A stretch of DNA of 64,000 nucleotides from positions 1,736,001-1,800,000 of the forward strand of contig NZ_VIRG01000070.1 of NCBI RefSeq assembly GCF_008107695.1, given 5' to 3'. The notes below the pieces were generated by a model. It did not search any database. It was not told where the DNA came from and saw nothing but the letters and a program-made list of their open reading frames with translations. Source of the DNA: Stappia sp. BW2 (GTDB taxonomy: Bacteria; Pseudomonadota; Alphaproteobacteria; Rhizobiales; Stappiaceae). This document shows positions 28,997 through 37,867 of this stretch, one piece after another; the stretch's first letter is position 1; each line of letters begins with the position of its first letter. The position numbers and the translations under genes are program-made.

Positions 28997-31768
28997 TTAT
29001 GCGGCCTTGAGGAGCAACGACTGAAGTTGCGCGGAACTCATGGGACGCCCGAAGAAATACCCCTGGCCGTATACACATCCAAGGTCGCGCAGCTTCTCCG
29101 CCTGTTCGGCGGTTTCGATCCCTTCGACGAGGACAGACATTCCATGGCCTTTGGCCATATGGAGCACCGCCTCAATCACAGAGACATCCTGCTTGTTAGC
29201 GATTGACTCACGAACGAATGTCTTGTCGAGCTTGATTTTTGAAAACGGATACTTCGGCAGATAGCCGAGCGAGGAATAGCCGGTTCCGAAATCGTCGAGC
29301 GAGAAATTGCAGCCGAATGCGCGCATTTCCTCCATCGCGAATTTCAGGTCGATTGTTTCATCGATGAACAGGGACTCCGTAATCTCAAGATCCAGACGTT
29401 CAGACGGAAATCCCGTTCTCTGCAAGGCTTCCTCAACGGTGGCAACGAGATTGCCGCGCGTGAACTGAACAGCCGATACATTGATGGACAGCCTGAGACC
29501 GTTCGACCAGGTCAGTGCCTCTTTCATTCCCCTGTTGAGCGCCCAGGCCCCCAGCTCCACGATGTATCCGTTTTCCTCGGCTATCGGGATGAATTCGACG
29601 GGTGAGATCGGTCCGAGTTCCCGGTGGTCCCATCTCAGCAAGGCCTCGACACCGAAGATCGACTGGTCGGCTAGATTGGTCAGGGGCTGATAGACCATAT
29701 GGAGTTCGTCCCGGACAATCGCCTTGAAAAGTTCGGTTTCCAGTTGGCGGCGGCGTTGCAGCGCCGCATCCATTTCCGGCAAAAAGCGCAAGACTGGCGA
29801 ACGGTTGTCGCGCCGTACCTTGGCCAGGGCGTTGCCCGACTTCTTCATCAGATGTTCGGGTGTGATATCACCTCTGGAGACGATGTACCCGAACTTGAGT
29901 TGCACCGAGACCCTGGCACCTTCGATCTTGTAGTCCTCGCCGATGACCTCCTGAAGCGCCTCGATCAAGTCCAGGTCCTGATCCGTCTCACATCGAAAGA
30001 CGCCGGCGAATACGTCTGCGGTCATGGCGCCCCATGTCACCCGTGACGAAAGGTGGTTTTTCAGGCGCATCGCGACAGTTTCACGAAGCTGGTCACCGTA
30101 GGAAAACCCGAGCGATGCAACGATCTGGTCAAAATTTGCAATCGCGAACTGCACCAGACAAACCTCCTCGTCTGTCCCGCGAGCAAGTTTGAGTGTTGCA
30201 GCAATCTTTTCTTCAAAACCGTTCCGGTTGAACAGTCCGGTGCCAGGGTCGAACCGCGCAAGATAGGCCAGCCGTTCAGCGGATTCCTTTTCTTCCGTCA
30301 CGTCTCTGCACGTGAGACAGGCCACCGCTTCCGTTTCAACATCTCTCAGCTTCTTCGATTTCGCTATTGTGTGCACAGAGCGCGTGACGACGTATTCGAT
30401 GAACCGGCGGCGGCCGTCGTCCAGGCGCATATCCAGGACCTTGGTCACCGGCTGCCGGTTTTCCGGGTTGGCAAGCACAGACTGGGCTTCCTCAACCAGT
30501 TCCAGCGGTAGGACGGACCTTGCCGCCTTGCCGACCAGGCTTTCGCTTTGAAACAGTTTTCGAGCCATCTGACTGGCAGCAGAAACCTGTCCATCGCTCT
30601 GAACAACGACGATTGCATCGAAGCTGTCGTCAAACACCAGGCCAAGCATGCGCTCGCTGTTGCGGCGTCTGACATTTGCAATGTGAGAGAGAAATTTGTG
30701 AAAGCCGAGTTCCCGCAAAACGATGCTGGCGGCAGCAAGCATAAGGATCAGATGAGCGCTTGCAGTCGGCACAAGAATGGGAGACGACTTCTGAATTGCA
30801 ATGGCCGTAACTTCGAACGTGATCGCGCACAGCGAAAGAATGCCGATCTTCAGGGCCCAGCCTTCGATCTTGGTCAGCAGCAGAACGAAAAACACAAACA
30901 CCGCGAGGAGGATCGTGATCCACTCGCCCCGAATTTCGATGGCCCTGTTCTGCAAGAGCGTTTCGGCACCAAGGGCCTGAATAACGCTGCCTGGCAGCAC
31001 ATCGTAGACGGGAACGGGAAAAAGATCGCGAAGCTCCTGCGCGCTTGCGCCAACGATTACCTTCTTGTCGAGAAAGAGCCCCGGGGCCGGCGTACCTTTA
31101 AGGACATCCACAAGGGACACCCTCTCCAGGCCATCCAGAGAGATACTGTAATCGAGGCCAAAACTCCCGAATGTGTTCCCGGTGTGCTCCCCCAGCAGAG
31201 CGGCCGCAGATACTTCTGAATTTCCGTTGATTCCAAAGCCGTAAAGATTCCGCCAGATGCGACTGTCGGATTCCATCGGCACCATGACGACAACCGGCCA
31301 GGCCCCCTTCAGCAGTTCGTCGATGGGCTGGTTGACGATCTCACCGGAATTTTGGTCGGATGAAGCAGCCTGTTGAAAGACAGCAAGGCTGACGTTGCCA
31401 GCACGCTCTATGGCGTCTGCAAACAGCGCGTCGTCTTCCGGATTGGAGGCAGAACTGAAGTCGACATCGAATACGATGTCGCGTGCGCCGGCTTCGGCCA
31501 AATGGTCCGTGAGCTCTGCATAAAGTCGGCGGGGCAATGGCCATACGCCAAGTTCACTCAAGCTTCTGGCATCAATATCAACGACCACAAGGTCGCCGGT
31601 AACCGGCCTATGGATGCTTTGAAAGCGGAATTCCCAAAGAAACCGGTCAAAGGCGGTTGTCAGAGCAACTGATCGCAGAACGGCGACGGTAGCGATGACG
31701 CCGATCACGATAAGAATCGCACTCGCAATTCTTTTCAGCCGCTCCGAGCTAACGATCAGCACACCCAC
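28997..31768 (-). CDS. CHASE2-PAS-GGDEF(degenerate)-EAL c-di-GMP phosphodiesterase
   Basis: 923 residues, GTG start. A first membrane helix (about 13-33), a periplasmic CHASE2 sensor (about 35-280) and three closely spaced helices (about 285-350) lead to a PAS-like region (about 370-480), a GGDEF domain (about 500-650) whose signature is replaced by TADVF, and an EAL domain (about 665-915). The EAL domain keeps EALLRW from Glu708, SINVSA, DDFGTG and the late Glu-Gly-Ile-Glu and QGYFF segments, so it should hydrolyse c-di-GMP, while the GGDEF domain should not make it. It is downstream of two FecR-domain genes on the same strand, an association also known for CHASE2 cyclases. It probably couples a periplasmic signal to motility, capsule or biofilm output. 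Confidence 0.9.
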   Translation of the reverse strand: MGVLIVSSERLKRIASAILIVIGVIATVAVLRSVALTTAFDRFLWEFRFQSIHRPVTGDLVVVDIDARSLSELGVWPLPRRLYAELTDHLAEAGARDIVFDVDFSSASNPEDDALFADAIERAGNVSLAVFQQAASSDQNSGEIVNQPIDELLKGAWPVVVMVPMESDSRIWRNLYGFGINGNSEVSAAALLGEHTGNTFGSFGLDYSISLDGLERVSLVDVLKGTPAPGLFLDKKVIVGASAQELRDLFPVPVYDVLPGSVIQALGAETLLQNRAIEIRGEWITILLAVFVFFVLLLTKIEGWALKIGILSLCAITFEVTAIAIQKSSPILVPTASAHLILMLAAASIVLRELGFHKFLSHIANVRRRNSERMLGLVFDDSFDAIVVVQSDGQVSAASQMARKLFQSESLVGKAARSVLPLELVEEAQSVLANPENRQPVTKVLDMRLDDGRRRFIEYVVTRSVHTIAKSKKLRDVETEAVACLTCRDVTEEKESAERLAYLARFDPGTGLFNRNGFEEKIAATLKLARGTDEEVCLVQFAIANFDQIVASLGFSYGDQLRETVAMRLKNHLSSRVTWGAMTADVFAGVFRCETDQDLDLIEALQEVIGEDYKIEGARVSVQLKFGYIVSRGDITPEHLMKKSGNALAKVRRDNRSPVLRFLPEMDAALQRRRQLETELFKAIVRDELHMVYQPLTNLADQSIFGVEALLRWDHRELGPISPVEFIPIAEENGYIVELGAWALNRGMKEALTWSNGLRLSINVSAVQFTRGNLVATVEEALQRTGFPSERLDLEITESLFIDETIDLKFAMEEMRAFGCNFSLDDFGTGYSSLGYLPKYPFSKIKLDKTFVRESIANKQDVSVIEAVLHMAKGHGMSVLVEGIETAEQAEKLRDLGCVYGQGYFFGRPMSSAQLQSLLLKAA

Positions 31769-31841
31769 CGCCCCACTTTCTCATTCAGCACGCAATCAGC
31801 TGACAACAGCACTGCGCTGTCTTGAGGCGTACTGAATATCT

Positions 31842-32990
31842 TCAATTCCTGTTTTTTCCGTTTCCGTTACCGGAATTTCCCTTGCCGTTTCCACCGGCAT
31901 TGTTGTTGCCGCTTCCCGAGTTGCCGTTCCCATTGCCACCCGAGTTGCCGTTTCCGTTACCGCCGGAGTTGCCGTTTCCGTTACCGCCGGAGTTGTTGTT
32001 ACCGCCACCGGAATTGCCGTTACCGTTGCCACCGGAATTGCCGTTGCCGTTGCCGTTGCCACCGGAGTTCCCGTTGCCATTCCCGCCGGAGTTGCCGTTG
32101 CCATTCCCGCCGGAATTGCCGTTGCCGTTACCACCGGAGTTCCCGTTGCCATTCCCCCCGGAATTGCCGTTCCCGTTGCCACCGGAATTACCTTTACCAT
32201 TGCCACCGGAGTTGCCGTTGCCGCCGGCGTTTCCATTGCCATTAGCACCGAAGTTTCTTCTGCCAATCCCGTTGGCAGAATTGTTTGCTTTCCTGTTGGC
32301 ATTGGCGGATTTTGCGGCCGCTGCATTTGAGGGCACATTCTTGACCGCAGGCGTTTCGAAGGCTGGAGCACGCTTTGCGCCCGGTTTCACAGATGGCTTG
32401 GTACGACCGCCGACAGAAAGGCCAACCCGGCTGGAGGGGGCGCTGGCTGCTGTTTGTCCTGCTGTCAGATCCACCCGGTCGCCGGAGGCGAAATCTTCCA
32501 CCGCGACCACGCCGCGATCGACGGAAACGCGGGCCTGTTTTGCCTGTACCCGCACTTCAAATCGCGTGCCTTTGACAACCGCGGCGAAGAACGGGGTTTC
32601 CACTGTGAAATGTGGCCGTTGCCGCTTTTGAACGTCGACTTCGATTGTCCCCTTTCTCTGCAGCAAAGTGGTTTTTACCCCGTTGCTGCGAAAGTTTGAC
32701 ATGGCGAAGGTTGTGTTTGGTCCGACTGCGATGGTCTCAGCGCCTCGCGCTATCAGGGCACGGGCACCTGCGCGCGTTCCGATGGTGTAGCCTTTTTTGA
32801 ACACCATGCCCCGTTTAACGCGGAAGGCTTCCACCCCAGGTGCGACAAAATAAACGATGCCTGACACACGTTTCACGACCCAGTCTGACGCATTCGCGGA
32901 AGCAGGATGCAGGACCAGAGCCGCAAGCAAGAGCGTGCACACAAATGAAACTGCTTTTCGTTTTAGCGAATACATAGCGACTTTTCTCAT
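31842..32990 (-). CDS. Secreted FecR-domain protein with Asn/Gly/Ser repeat tail, copy 1
   Basis: 382 residues from the ATG at 32990 (GAAGAG upstream); a TTG start 13 codons earlier is weaker. A signal peptide ends at about residue 35 (HPASANA). The FecR domain covers about 36-185 with VVKGTRF and VSVDRGVVAV. A linker with KRAPAFET follows, then about 145 residues made almost only of Asn, Gly and Ser in near-perfect eight-residue units. Usual FecR proteins relay iron-siderophore signals to an ECF sigma factor, but none is encoded here and there is no membrane helix after the signal. It is probably periplasmic or exported and may act on the CHASE2 sensor encoded 73 bases downstream. That link is an inference. 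Confidence 0.82.
   Translation of the reverse strand: MRKVAMYSLKRKAVSFVCTLLLAALVLHPASANASDWVVKRVSGIVYFVAPGVEAFRVKRGMVFKKGYTIGTRAGARALIARGAETIAVGPNTTFAMSNFRSNGVKTTLLQRKGTIEVDVQKRQRPHFTVETPFFAAVVKGTRFEVRVQAKQARVSVDRGVVAVEDFASGDRVDLTAGQTAASAPSSRVGLSVGGRTKPSVKPGAKRAPAFETPAVKNVPSNAAAAKSANANRKANNSANGIGRRNFGANGNGNAGGNGNSGGNGKGNSGGNGNGNSGGNGNGNSGGNGNGNSGGNGNGNSGGNGNGNSGGNGNGNGNSGGNGNGNSGGGNNNSGGNGNGNSGGNGNGNSGGNGNGNSGSGNNNAGGNGKGNSGNGNGKNRN
31855..32245. repeat. Minisatellite coding the Asn/Gly/Ser tail of FecR copy 1
   Basis: Tandem 24-base units, with some 18- and 30-base variants, encode NGNGNSGG-type repeats on the minus strand. Codon choice varies at third positions, so units are not identical; this suggests selection on protein and age, not very recent slippage. 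Confidence 0.85.
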
Positions 32991-33322
32991 CGTACTCTTC
33001 AACACACTGCGAGTGACTTTTAAAACCAAGCGGCAAAACCGCGATCAATTTTCAAACACCACATAAATTGTGTAGCATTTGAGCACTTAACCCGACGTAA
33101 ATTTGAGCCCGAAATATTACCTATGCTCGTTATTAATCAGGACAAAACAACACATTAGTGAAGAAAATTACTAAGTATTATTTAGGAATTCATGGAGCTA
33201 CACAGTCCGCTCCATATCTTGAACAACTCCTGCCGGGCTACTTGCTTTCTCGGCCCAAAGCCGTATCGAACAAGTGCTCCAAACGCTTGCATGGAGCTGG
33301 ACAAGTTCAGGGGCGAGGTCTG
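32991..33322. promoter_or_regulatory. AT-rich gap between the two FecR genes
   Basis: This holds the upstream region of FecR copy 1 and the 3' flank of copy 2. From about 33040 to 33200 it is markedly more AT-rich than its surroundings. No hairpin with a T-run follows copy 2, so read-through into copy 1 is possible. No gene seen. Confidence 0.4.
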
Positions 33323-34405
33323 TTACCGTCCCTTGCCGTTTCCGTTTCCGCCTGCGTTGCCGTTGCCATTGCCGCCGGCGTTGCCGTTTCCGTTTCCGGA
33401 GTTTCCGCCGGAGTTGCCATTGTTGCCGGAATGACCGTTGCCGTTTCCGTTCCCGCCAGAATTGCCGTTACCGGAGTTGCCGTTACCGCCCGAGTTTCCG
33501 TTACCGCCGGAGTTGCCGTTACCACCCGAATTGCCATTACCTCCGGAGTTACTGTTACCTCCAGAGTTACCGTTCCCGCCCGAGTTACCATTGTTGCCTG
33601 AGCGGTTACTTACGGCGTTGCCGCGGTTGAAACCGTTGGCGGCTCTCGCCTGCGCCTTCGATGCCGGCACGTTCTTTACAACACGCGTTTCAAATGCCGG
33701 TGCCCGCTTGGGCCCGGAGTGCACCTCAGGTCTGGTTTTGCCGCTGACGGACAATCCGACGCGGCGCGAAGGGTTGGTGGCAGCTGCTTGTCCCGCCCCA
33801 ACGTTGGCGCGGTCCCCTGACGCAAAGTCGTGAACGCCAACGACACCCCGGCCAACCTTGACCGATGCCGTCCTGTTTCCCACCTGGACTGTGAAGCGTG
33901 TTCCCTTGACAACAGCTGCCAGAAACGGCGTTTCCACTTTGAAATGCCTGTACCACCGGCGCTGTACGTCAACATCAACCCGACCGCGGTCCTGATAGAC
34001 GACCATGCGTTTGATCAACACGCCCTTGGGCTCGAGCGTTACGACAGAATGCGGTGAAACGACGAATGTTTCCTTGCCGCGGCTGACCACAACACGTCCG
34101 CCCCCGGTCTTTAACTTCCACCCTTTTCGGACTGTCATTCCGCGCTTGATGGCAAAGGTTTCGCCAGATCGTGTTTCAACCATCACACGCCCGCTGACTC
34201 GTTCCACGGACCAGTGCCACGGGGCGCCACTTGTTTCCGCATCTTGGGAAAATGCCTGTTGCGAGAACCAGAAGATTGCGAGGGCTGCGAGCAGAAACGA
34301 GGCCGCCAAGCGGACTTTCATCTCCCAGAAACGTCCAGCGCGATCAGAAATTGCCGTAGAGCGACCTGATCTACTTGATCCGCTGACAATCTTCCCGCTA
34401 AACAT
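33323..34405 (-). CDS. Secreted FecR-domain protein with Asn/Gly/Ser repeat tail, copy 2
   Basis: 360 residues from the ATG at 34405, which has AAGGGG six bases upstream. A second ATG at 34321 gives a more typical signal peptide but its GGGAG touches the start codon, so the longer form is preferred. The hydrophobic core lies at about residues 33-52. The FecR domain (about 60-215) carries VVKGTRF and KVGRGVVGVHDFASGD, close to copy 1, and both share KRAPAFET plus VKNVP. The tail of about 95 residues uses six-residue NGNSGG units. The two are tandem paralogues whose domains and linker stayed alike while the tails diverged in unit length. No sigma factor gene is present. Confidence 0.82.
   Translation of the reverse strand: MFSGKIVSGSSRSGRSTAISDRAGRFWEMKVRLAASFLLAALAIFWFSQQAFSQDAETSGAPWHWSVERVSGRVMVETRSGETFAIKRGMTVRKGWKLKTGGGRVVVSRGKETFVVSPHSVVTLEPKGVLIKRMVVYQDRGRVDVDVQRRWYRHFKVETPFLAAVVKGTRFTVQVGNRTASVKVGRGVVGVHDFASGDRANVGAGQAAATNPSRRVGLSVSGKTRPEVHSGPKRAPAFETRVVKNVPASKAQARAANGFNRGNAVSNRSGNNGNSGGNGNSGGNSNSGGNGNSGGNGNSGGNGNSGGNGNSGNGNSGGNGNGNGHSGNNGNSGGNSGNGNGNAGGNGNGNAGGNGNGKGR
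33335..33605. repeat. Minisatellite coding the tail of FecR copy 2
   Basis: Tandem 18-base units encode NGNSGG on the minus strand, with longer NGNGN variants at the 3' end of the gene. The unit differs from the 24-base unit of copy 1. Confidence 0.85.
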
Positions 34406-34772
34406 AAGTGGCCCCTTTTTGGTCAGGCTTTCTAACTCCGGAACGCTATTCTGGGCCCGTTAACAAGACTTGAATTATGCTGAGGAACTTTTTTATTTCT
34501 TACTCTTAGTAAAGTTTTCTCTATCTTCTAACGTTTTCAACATTTTCACACATTCGATAAAATTTTAGCTTTAAAACTATTTAAGATTGTGTTTTTGGGA
34601 TTCTGGCTAGGTTTCGCAATCGCAGATACCTGCGCGCCACCGTCAAAACTGTGTTCTGTAATCAGAATTTTTTTGCAATCAGATCCCCGTACTGGTGGCC
34701 TAATTCCCGAAAAATTCGGGCCACAGCACTCTGAGACGGCCATATTCGCACAAATCACATTGTGTTTCGGTG
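34406..34772. promoter_or_regulatory. AT-rich region upstream of FecR copy 2
   Basis: A 367-base gap, strongly AT-rich from 34470 to 34680, on the 5' side of the leftward FecR-EAL group and the 3' side of the phosphodiesterase gene. No open frame with a ribosome site or known product was found. It probably holds the main promoter of the group. Confidence 0.45.
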
Positions 34773-35492
34773 TCAGACGGGCGTCAGCAAGTCTCTTTCA
34801 ACCGTTCTGAAGATTTCCACCTGATCGATGTTCATCTGCTCGATGCCGCAACGAACGGCTTTTTCGAATACACCCCGGTCAGAACCGGCATAGAACATCT
34901 GCGTAATCAAACCCGCCTGCCTTGCCTCGTTGATCAAGTCTTCTTCGAGATCGTCTTCATGAAATTCCAGAATGTGCGCACCAAGCGCAACGGCGCGTTC
35001 GACAGATCCGACATGTGCATAAAGAACCATCCGCCTCAGGTCAGGTACCTTCGCACGCGCTTCGGCGCGGATAGCCTGGTCGAATGAGAATGTCCATGCA
35101 TCGGCCAGCATACCGCGGGCGGCCAGCATATCGCGGATTTCCGCGGGATCGCCTTCCTTGATTTCGACATAGGTGTTGATGCGGCCCTTGCAAGCATCGA
35201 GAAACACATCCAGTCTCGGAACACGCTCTCCCACGAACGCCTCATCGAACCAGGAACCGGCGTCAAGACGGTCGACCTCATCCGAGGTCATATCCGAAAT
35301 GCGTCCTGTGCCATCCGTGGTCCGGTCTACTGTTGCATCGTGCATCACATAAAGCACGCCATCCTTGGACGGTCGCACATCGAACTCGACAACCTCGGCG
35401 CCAAGGGCGATGGCTCCTTCCAGAGAGGCGATGGTGTTTTCCGGCGCCTGAAGGCTGGCTCCGCGGTGACACACAACGACGGCTTGTTTCAC
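34773..35492 (-). CDS. Glycerophosphodiester phosphodiesterase (UgpQ-like)
   Basis: 239 residues from the GTG at 35492, preceded by AGGAG seven bases upstream; the longer frame lacks this. The enzyme cleaves glycerophosphodiesters from phospholipid turnover into glycerol-3-phosphate and an alcohol. The TIM-barrel signature HRGA..APENT is at residues 9-18, with EFDVRPSKDG (metal-binding Glu and Asp) and MHD following, and EIKEGD near 112. There is no signal peptide, so it is cytoplasmic like UgpQ rather than periplasmic GlpQ. No ugp transporter genes are nearby. It is separated from the FecR genes by 367 bases and is likely a single unit. Confidence 0.9.
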   Translation of the reverse strand: MKQAVVVCHRGASLQAPENTIASLEGAIALGAEVVEFDVRPSKDGVLYVMHDATVDRTTDGTGRISDMTSDEVDRLDAGSWFDEAFVGERVPRLDVFLDACKGRINTYVEIKEGDPAEIRDMLAARGMLADAWTFSFDQAIRAEARAKVPDLRRMVLYAHVGSVERAVALGAHILEFHEDDLEEDLINEARQAGLITQMFYAGSDRGVFEKAVRCGIEQMNIDQVEIFRTVERDLLTPV

Positions 35493-35913
35493 GTTTGATC
35501 TCCTGTGTCTCAAGACCGGGGTCGAGAGCTTGAGTGGGACTGGCCGGCCCCGATACTAAGAGGGAAGTTGGTGTGATAGGTGCCTGAAATTCTTGATGAA
35601 ATGATGACAGTTCAACTTCCATCACGATTTCATACGCTTATCGGCAAAAACAACCCTTACTTGCGTGAAATTTTACTTCACCTGACGCTCTGCATCTTAT
35701 CCCGATTCTATCGAGATACAGCAGGGCGGCCGAAGCCAAGCCTCTTCAATTGAAGTTTTCCGAGGTGCTGGAAAGTTAACAACGAAGAAATCAACTGAAT
35801 TTTTGTTCAGTATTTGCGAACAGTCAGTCAAGTTGCACCGCACAATTTTAAACCTATGTTCCAATTTCAGCGTTCATGAGCGAACGCCACTGAAAACACT
35901 ATGAGGTTTGATC
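35493..35913. promoter_or_regulatory. Divergent promoter region, phosphodiesterase and yceI operon
   Basis: 421 bases without a gene. Three palindromes are visible on the yceI side: CTTCAATTGAAG 35744-35755, ACTGAA 35794-35799 with TTCAGT 35806-35811, and GCGTTC 35870-35875 with GAACGC 35882-35887. The last lies just upstream of the yceI ribosome site and could be an operator or mRNA hairpin. Which proteins bind is unknown. Confidence 0.45.
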
Positions 35914-36498
35914 ATGATCCGTCTCGCAGCTTCTGCGCTTGCCCTTTCCCTCGTCGCGGGCTCGGCCCTCGCCGAGCCTGTTGCCTACGACTTCGACAAG
36001 TCCCATACCAACCTGTCGTTCTCTTATAATCACCTCGGCTACTCCACGACCGAAGGCCGGTTCGGCGAATGGGAAGGCACGCTGCTGATCGACAAGGACA
36101 AGCCTGAGAACTCTTCCATCGAATTCACGATCGATGTCGGCAGCCTCGATACCTTCTGGGCGGAGCGCGACCAACACTTCCTGAGTGCGGATTTCTTTGA
36201 CGCGGAAAATTTTCCGAAAGCGACCTTCAAAAGCACCAAAGTCGAACGGACCGGTGAAAACCAGCTGGAAGTCACGGGCGACCTGACCATCAAGGACATC
36301 ACCAAACCGGTGACCCTGACCGTTGACGTTACCGCATTTGGCGAACACCCGATGGCCAAGAAAGAAGCTGCTGGTTTTGCCGTATCCACAGTGGTGAAGC
36401 GCTCTGACTATGGAATGGACATGTATGTTCCCTATGTAGGGGACGAGGTCACCGTGACCTTCTATTCCGAAGCGCTCAAGGCTGACGCGACCAACTGA
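35914..36498 (+). CDS. yceI: YceI family periplasmic protein, copy 1
   Basis: 194 residues from the ATG at 35914 (GAGG upstream). The signal peptide ends SALA-EP at about residue 21. YceI proteins form a lipocalin-like beta barrel that binds polyisoprenoids, in some cases ubiquinone-8 or long isoprenoid chains, in the periplasm. The N-terminal FDKSHTNLSFSYNHLGYS and internal FPKATFKST are typical of the family. It is first in a three-gene unit with a cytochrome b561 and a second yceI. In E. coli, YceI is encoded next to the b561-type protein YceJ. The pairing suggests a role in quinone handling or electron transfer. Confidence 0.92.
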   Translation: MIRLAASALALSLVAGSALAEPVAYDFDKSHTNLSFSYNHLGYSTTEGRFGEWEGTLLIDKDKPENSSIEFTIDVGSLDTFWAERDQHFLSADFFDAENFPKATFKSTKVERTGENQLEVTGDLTIKDITKPVTLTVDVTAFGEHPMAKKEAAGFAVSTVVKRSDYGMDMYVPYVGDEVTVTFYSEALKADATN

Positions 36499-36550
36499 TA
36501 AAACACCGACGGGGGCCGGACCGACCGGCCTCCGCTTTCCAGGAGCTGCC

Positions 36551-37135
36551 ATGCTGCGCAACACCTCAACCGGTTATGGAAGGATCGCGATTGCTTTCCA
36601 CTGGACGATGGCCCTTTTGATCATCGGCATGCTGGGCCTCGGCCTTTATATGCAGCAGTTGCCCCAGACCGAGCAGGCGACGTTTGAACTTTACCAGTTG
36701 CACAAGTCCATTGGCTTTGTCGTGCTGGCCCTTGCCGTGTTCCGTCTTGTCTGGCGCCTTCTCAACCCGTCACCGAAGCTGCCCGAAAACATGCACCCGC
36801 TGGAAAAGGCTGGGGCGCATCTGGGTCATGTCGGGCTCTACGCGCTTCTGTTTGCGATGCCCCTGACCGGCTGGTTCATGGTGTCTGCGTCGCCCTGGGG
36901 CATCCCAACCGTCCTGTTCAATGTCTTGCCTGTGCCGCATCTTCCTGTGCCGGGTGCACTCGGCTCGCAAGAGCAAGCTGAGAGCTTCTTCAAACTGCTG
37001 CATGAATACGGCGCCTACCTTTTGATCGCGCTGATCGTGGTTCACGTGGCTGCAGCGCTGAAACACCATTTCATTGCACGCGACGCCACGCTGAAACGCA
37101 TGATTTCGACGGCTCCGGCCAGAGCCGAGAGCTGA
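36551..37135 (+). CDS. Cytochrome b561-family membrane protein
   Basis: 194 residues with four predicted membrane helices (about 13-33, 48-68, 92-112, 150-170). Histidines placed to bind two b hemes are His17 in FHW, His51 in LHKS and the pair of helix-four histidines in HVAAALKHH. Such proteins move electrons between quinols and periplasmic partners; E. coli CybB (b561) is a superoxide:ubiquinone oxidoreductase. AGGAG precedes the ATG. It is flanked by yceI genes 52 bases before and 23 bases after, so a common transcript is likely. Whether the YceI proteins feed it quinone is an inference. Confidence 0.9.
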   Translation: MLRNTSTGYGRIAIAFHWTMALLIIGMLGLGLYMQQLPQTEQATFELYQLHKSIGFVVLALAVFRLVWRLLNPSPKLPENMHPLEKAGAHLGHVGLYALLFAMPLTGWFMVSASPWGIPTVLFNVLPVPHLPVPGALGSQEQAESFFKLLHEYGAYLLIALIVVHVAAALKHHFIARDATLKRMISTAPARAES

Positions 37136-37158
37136 CAAAACGAACTGGAAATCCGAAG

Positions 37159-37716
37159 ATGACATTGAAGCATTTTTCCTACGCCGTTGCTGTTTTGTCG
37201 GCGACGACCTTTACCGTACCGGCCTTCGCCGACACCTGGAAAGTCGATCCGGACCAGAGCAAGCTCGGTTTCGAAGTCAAACAGGGTGGCGGCACGCTGA
37301 CGGGTGTGTTCGCTTCCTGGGAAGCTGACATTGATTTTGATCCGGCAGCTCCGGAAACCGCTAAAATCAGTGCCGAAATCAAACCGACAAGCGCAACGAC
37401 CGGCAACGCCCAGTTCGACGGTACTCTGCCGGGCAAGGACTGGTTCGACACGGAAGACTTCCCGACTGCCGAATTCAAGTCAGACACTGTCAAGCTGGTC
37501 GAAGGCAACAGCTACCGGGCTGAAGGTACGCTTTCCATAAAGGGAATATCCCAGCCTGTCGAAATGGACTTCACGCTGGACATTGAAGGCGACACCGCAA
37601 CAGCCAAGGGCACGGCGATTGTCAACAGGCTTGACTATCAGCTTGGCAGCGGCGTCGGCAAGGACACTGTCGGAGACATCGTGACCGTGACCCTGGACCT
37701 CACCGCGATCCGCTGA
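37159..37716 (+). CDS. yceI: YceI family periplasmic protein, copy 2
   Basis: 185 residues. The signal peptide ends PAFA-DT near residue 25. DPDQSKLGFEVKQGGG and FPTAEFKSD mark the YceI barrel. It resembles copy 1 in fold but differs much in sequence and lacks the HLG segment after the first strand, so the two probably bind different ligands. It is third in the yceI-b561-yceI unit and is followed by a strong terminator 46 bases downstream. Confidence 0.9.
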   Translation: MTLKHFSYAVAVLSATTFTVPAFADTWKVDPDQSKLGFEVKQGGGTLTGVFASWEADIDFDPAAPETAKISAEIKPTSATTGNAQFDGTLPGKDWFDTEDFPTAEFKSDTVKLVEGNSYRAEGTLSIKGISQPVEMDFTLDIEGDTATAKGTAIVNRLDYQLGSGVGKDTVGDIVTVTLDLTAIR

Positions 37717-37761
37717 GATCCAGCCGGACAATCAAGACTTTCAGTTCCGACCATTTGATCA

Positions 37762-37792
37762 GGCTGCGGCACTTGGCGTCCGCAGCCTTTTT
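37762..37792 (+). terminator. Rho-independent terminator of the yceI operon
   Basis: GGCTGCGG 37762-37769 pairs with CCGCAGCC 37780-37787 and is followed by five T. A classic form. Confidence 0.9.
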
Positions 37793-37867
37793 GCCGTATG
37801 AGAACAGCACTCAACGTTCCAGCGCTTCCGGACGCAAGTGGAAGCAGCCAGATCAGGAAAGCCTCCT

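Noticed and set aside
31822..32631. Plus-strand open frame rich in Pro-Leu-Pro-Phe-Pro-Glu repeats (269 residues)
   Set aside because: It is the antisense reading of the Asn/Gly/Ser repeats of FecR copy 1; no ribosome site or domain. The same holds for 33438-33833.
31855..33605. Regular repeats that might suggest a CRISPR array
   Set aside because: Units are 18-24 bases, tandem without spacers, and in frame with a protein; no cas genes.
35870..35887. LexA (SOS) box upstream of yceI
   Set aside because: The alphaproteobacterial box is a direct GTTC repeat with seven-base spacing; this is an inverted GTTC/GAAC pair with a different spacing.
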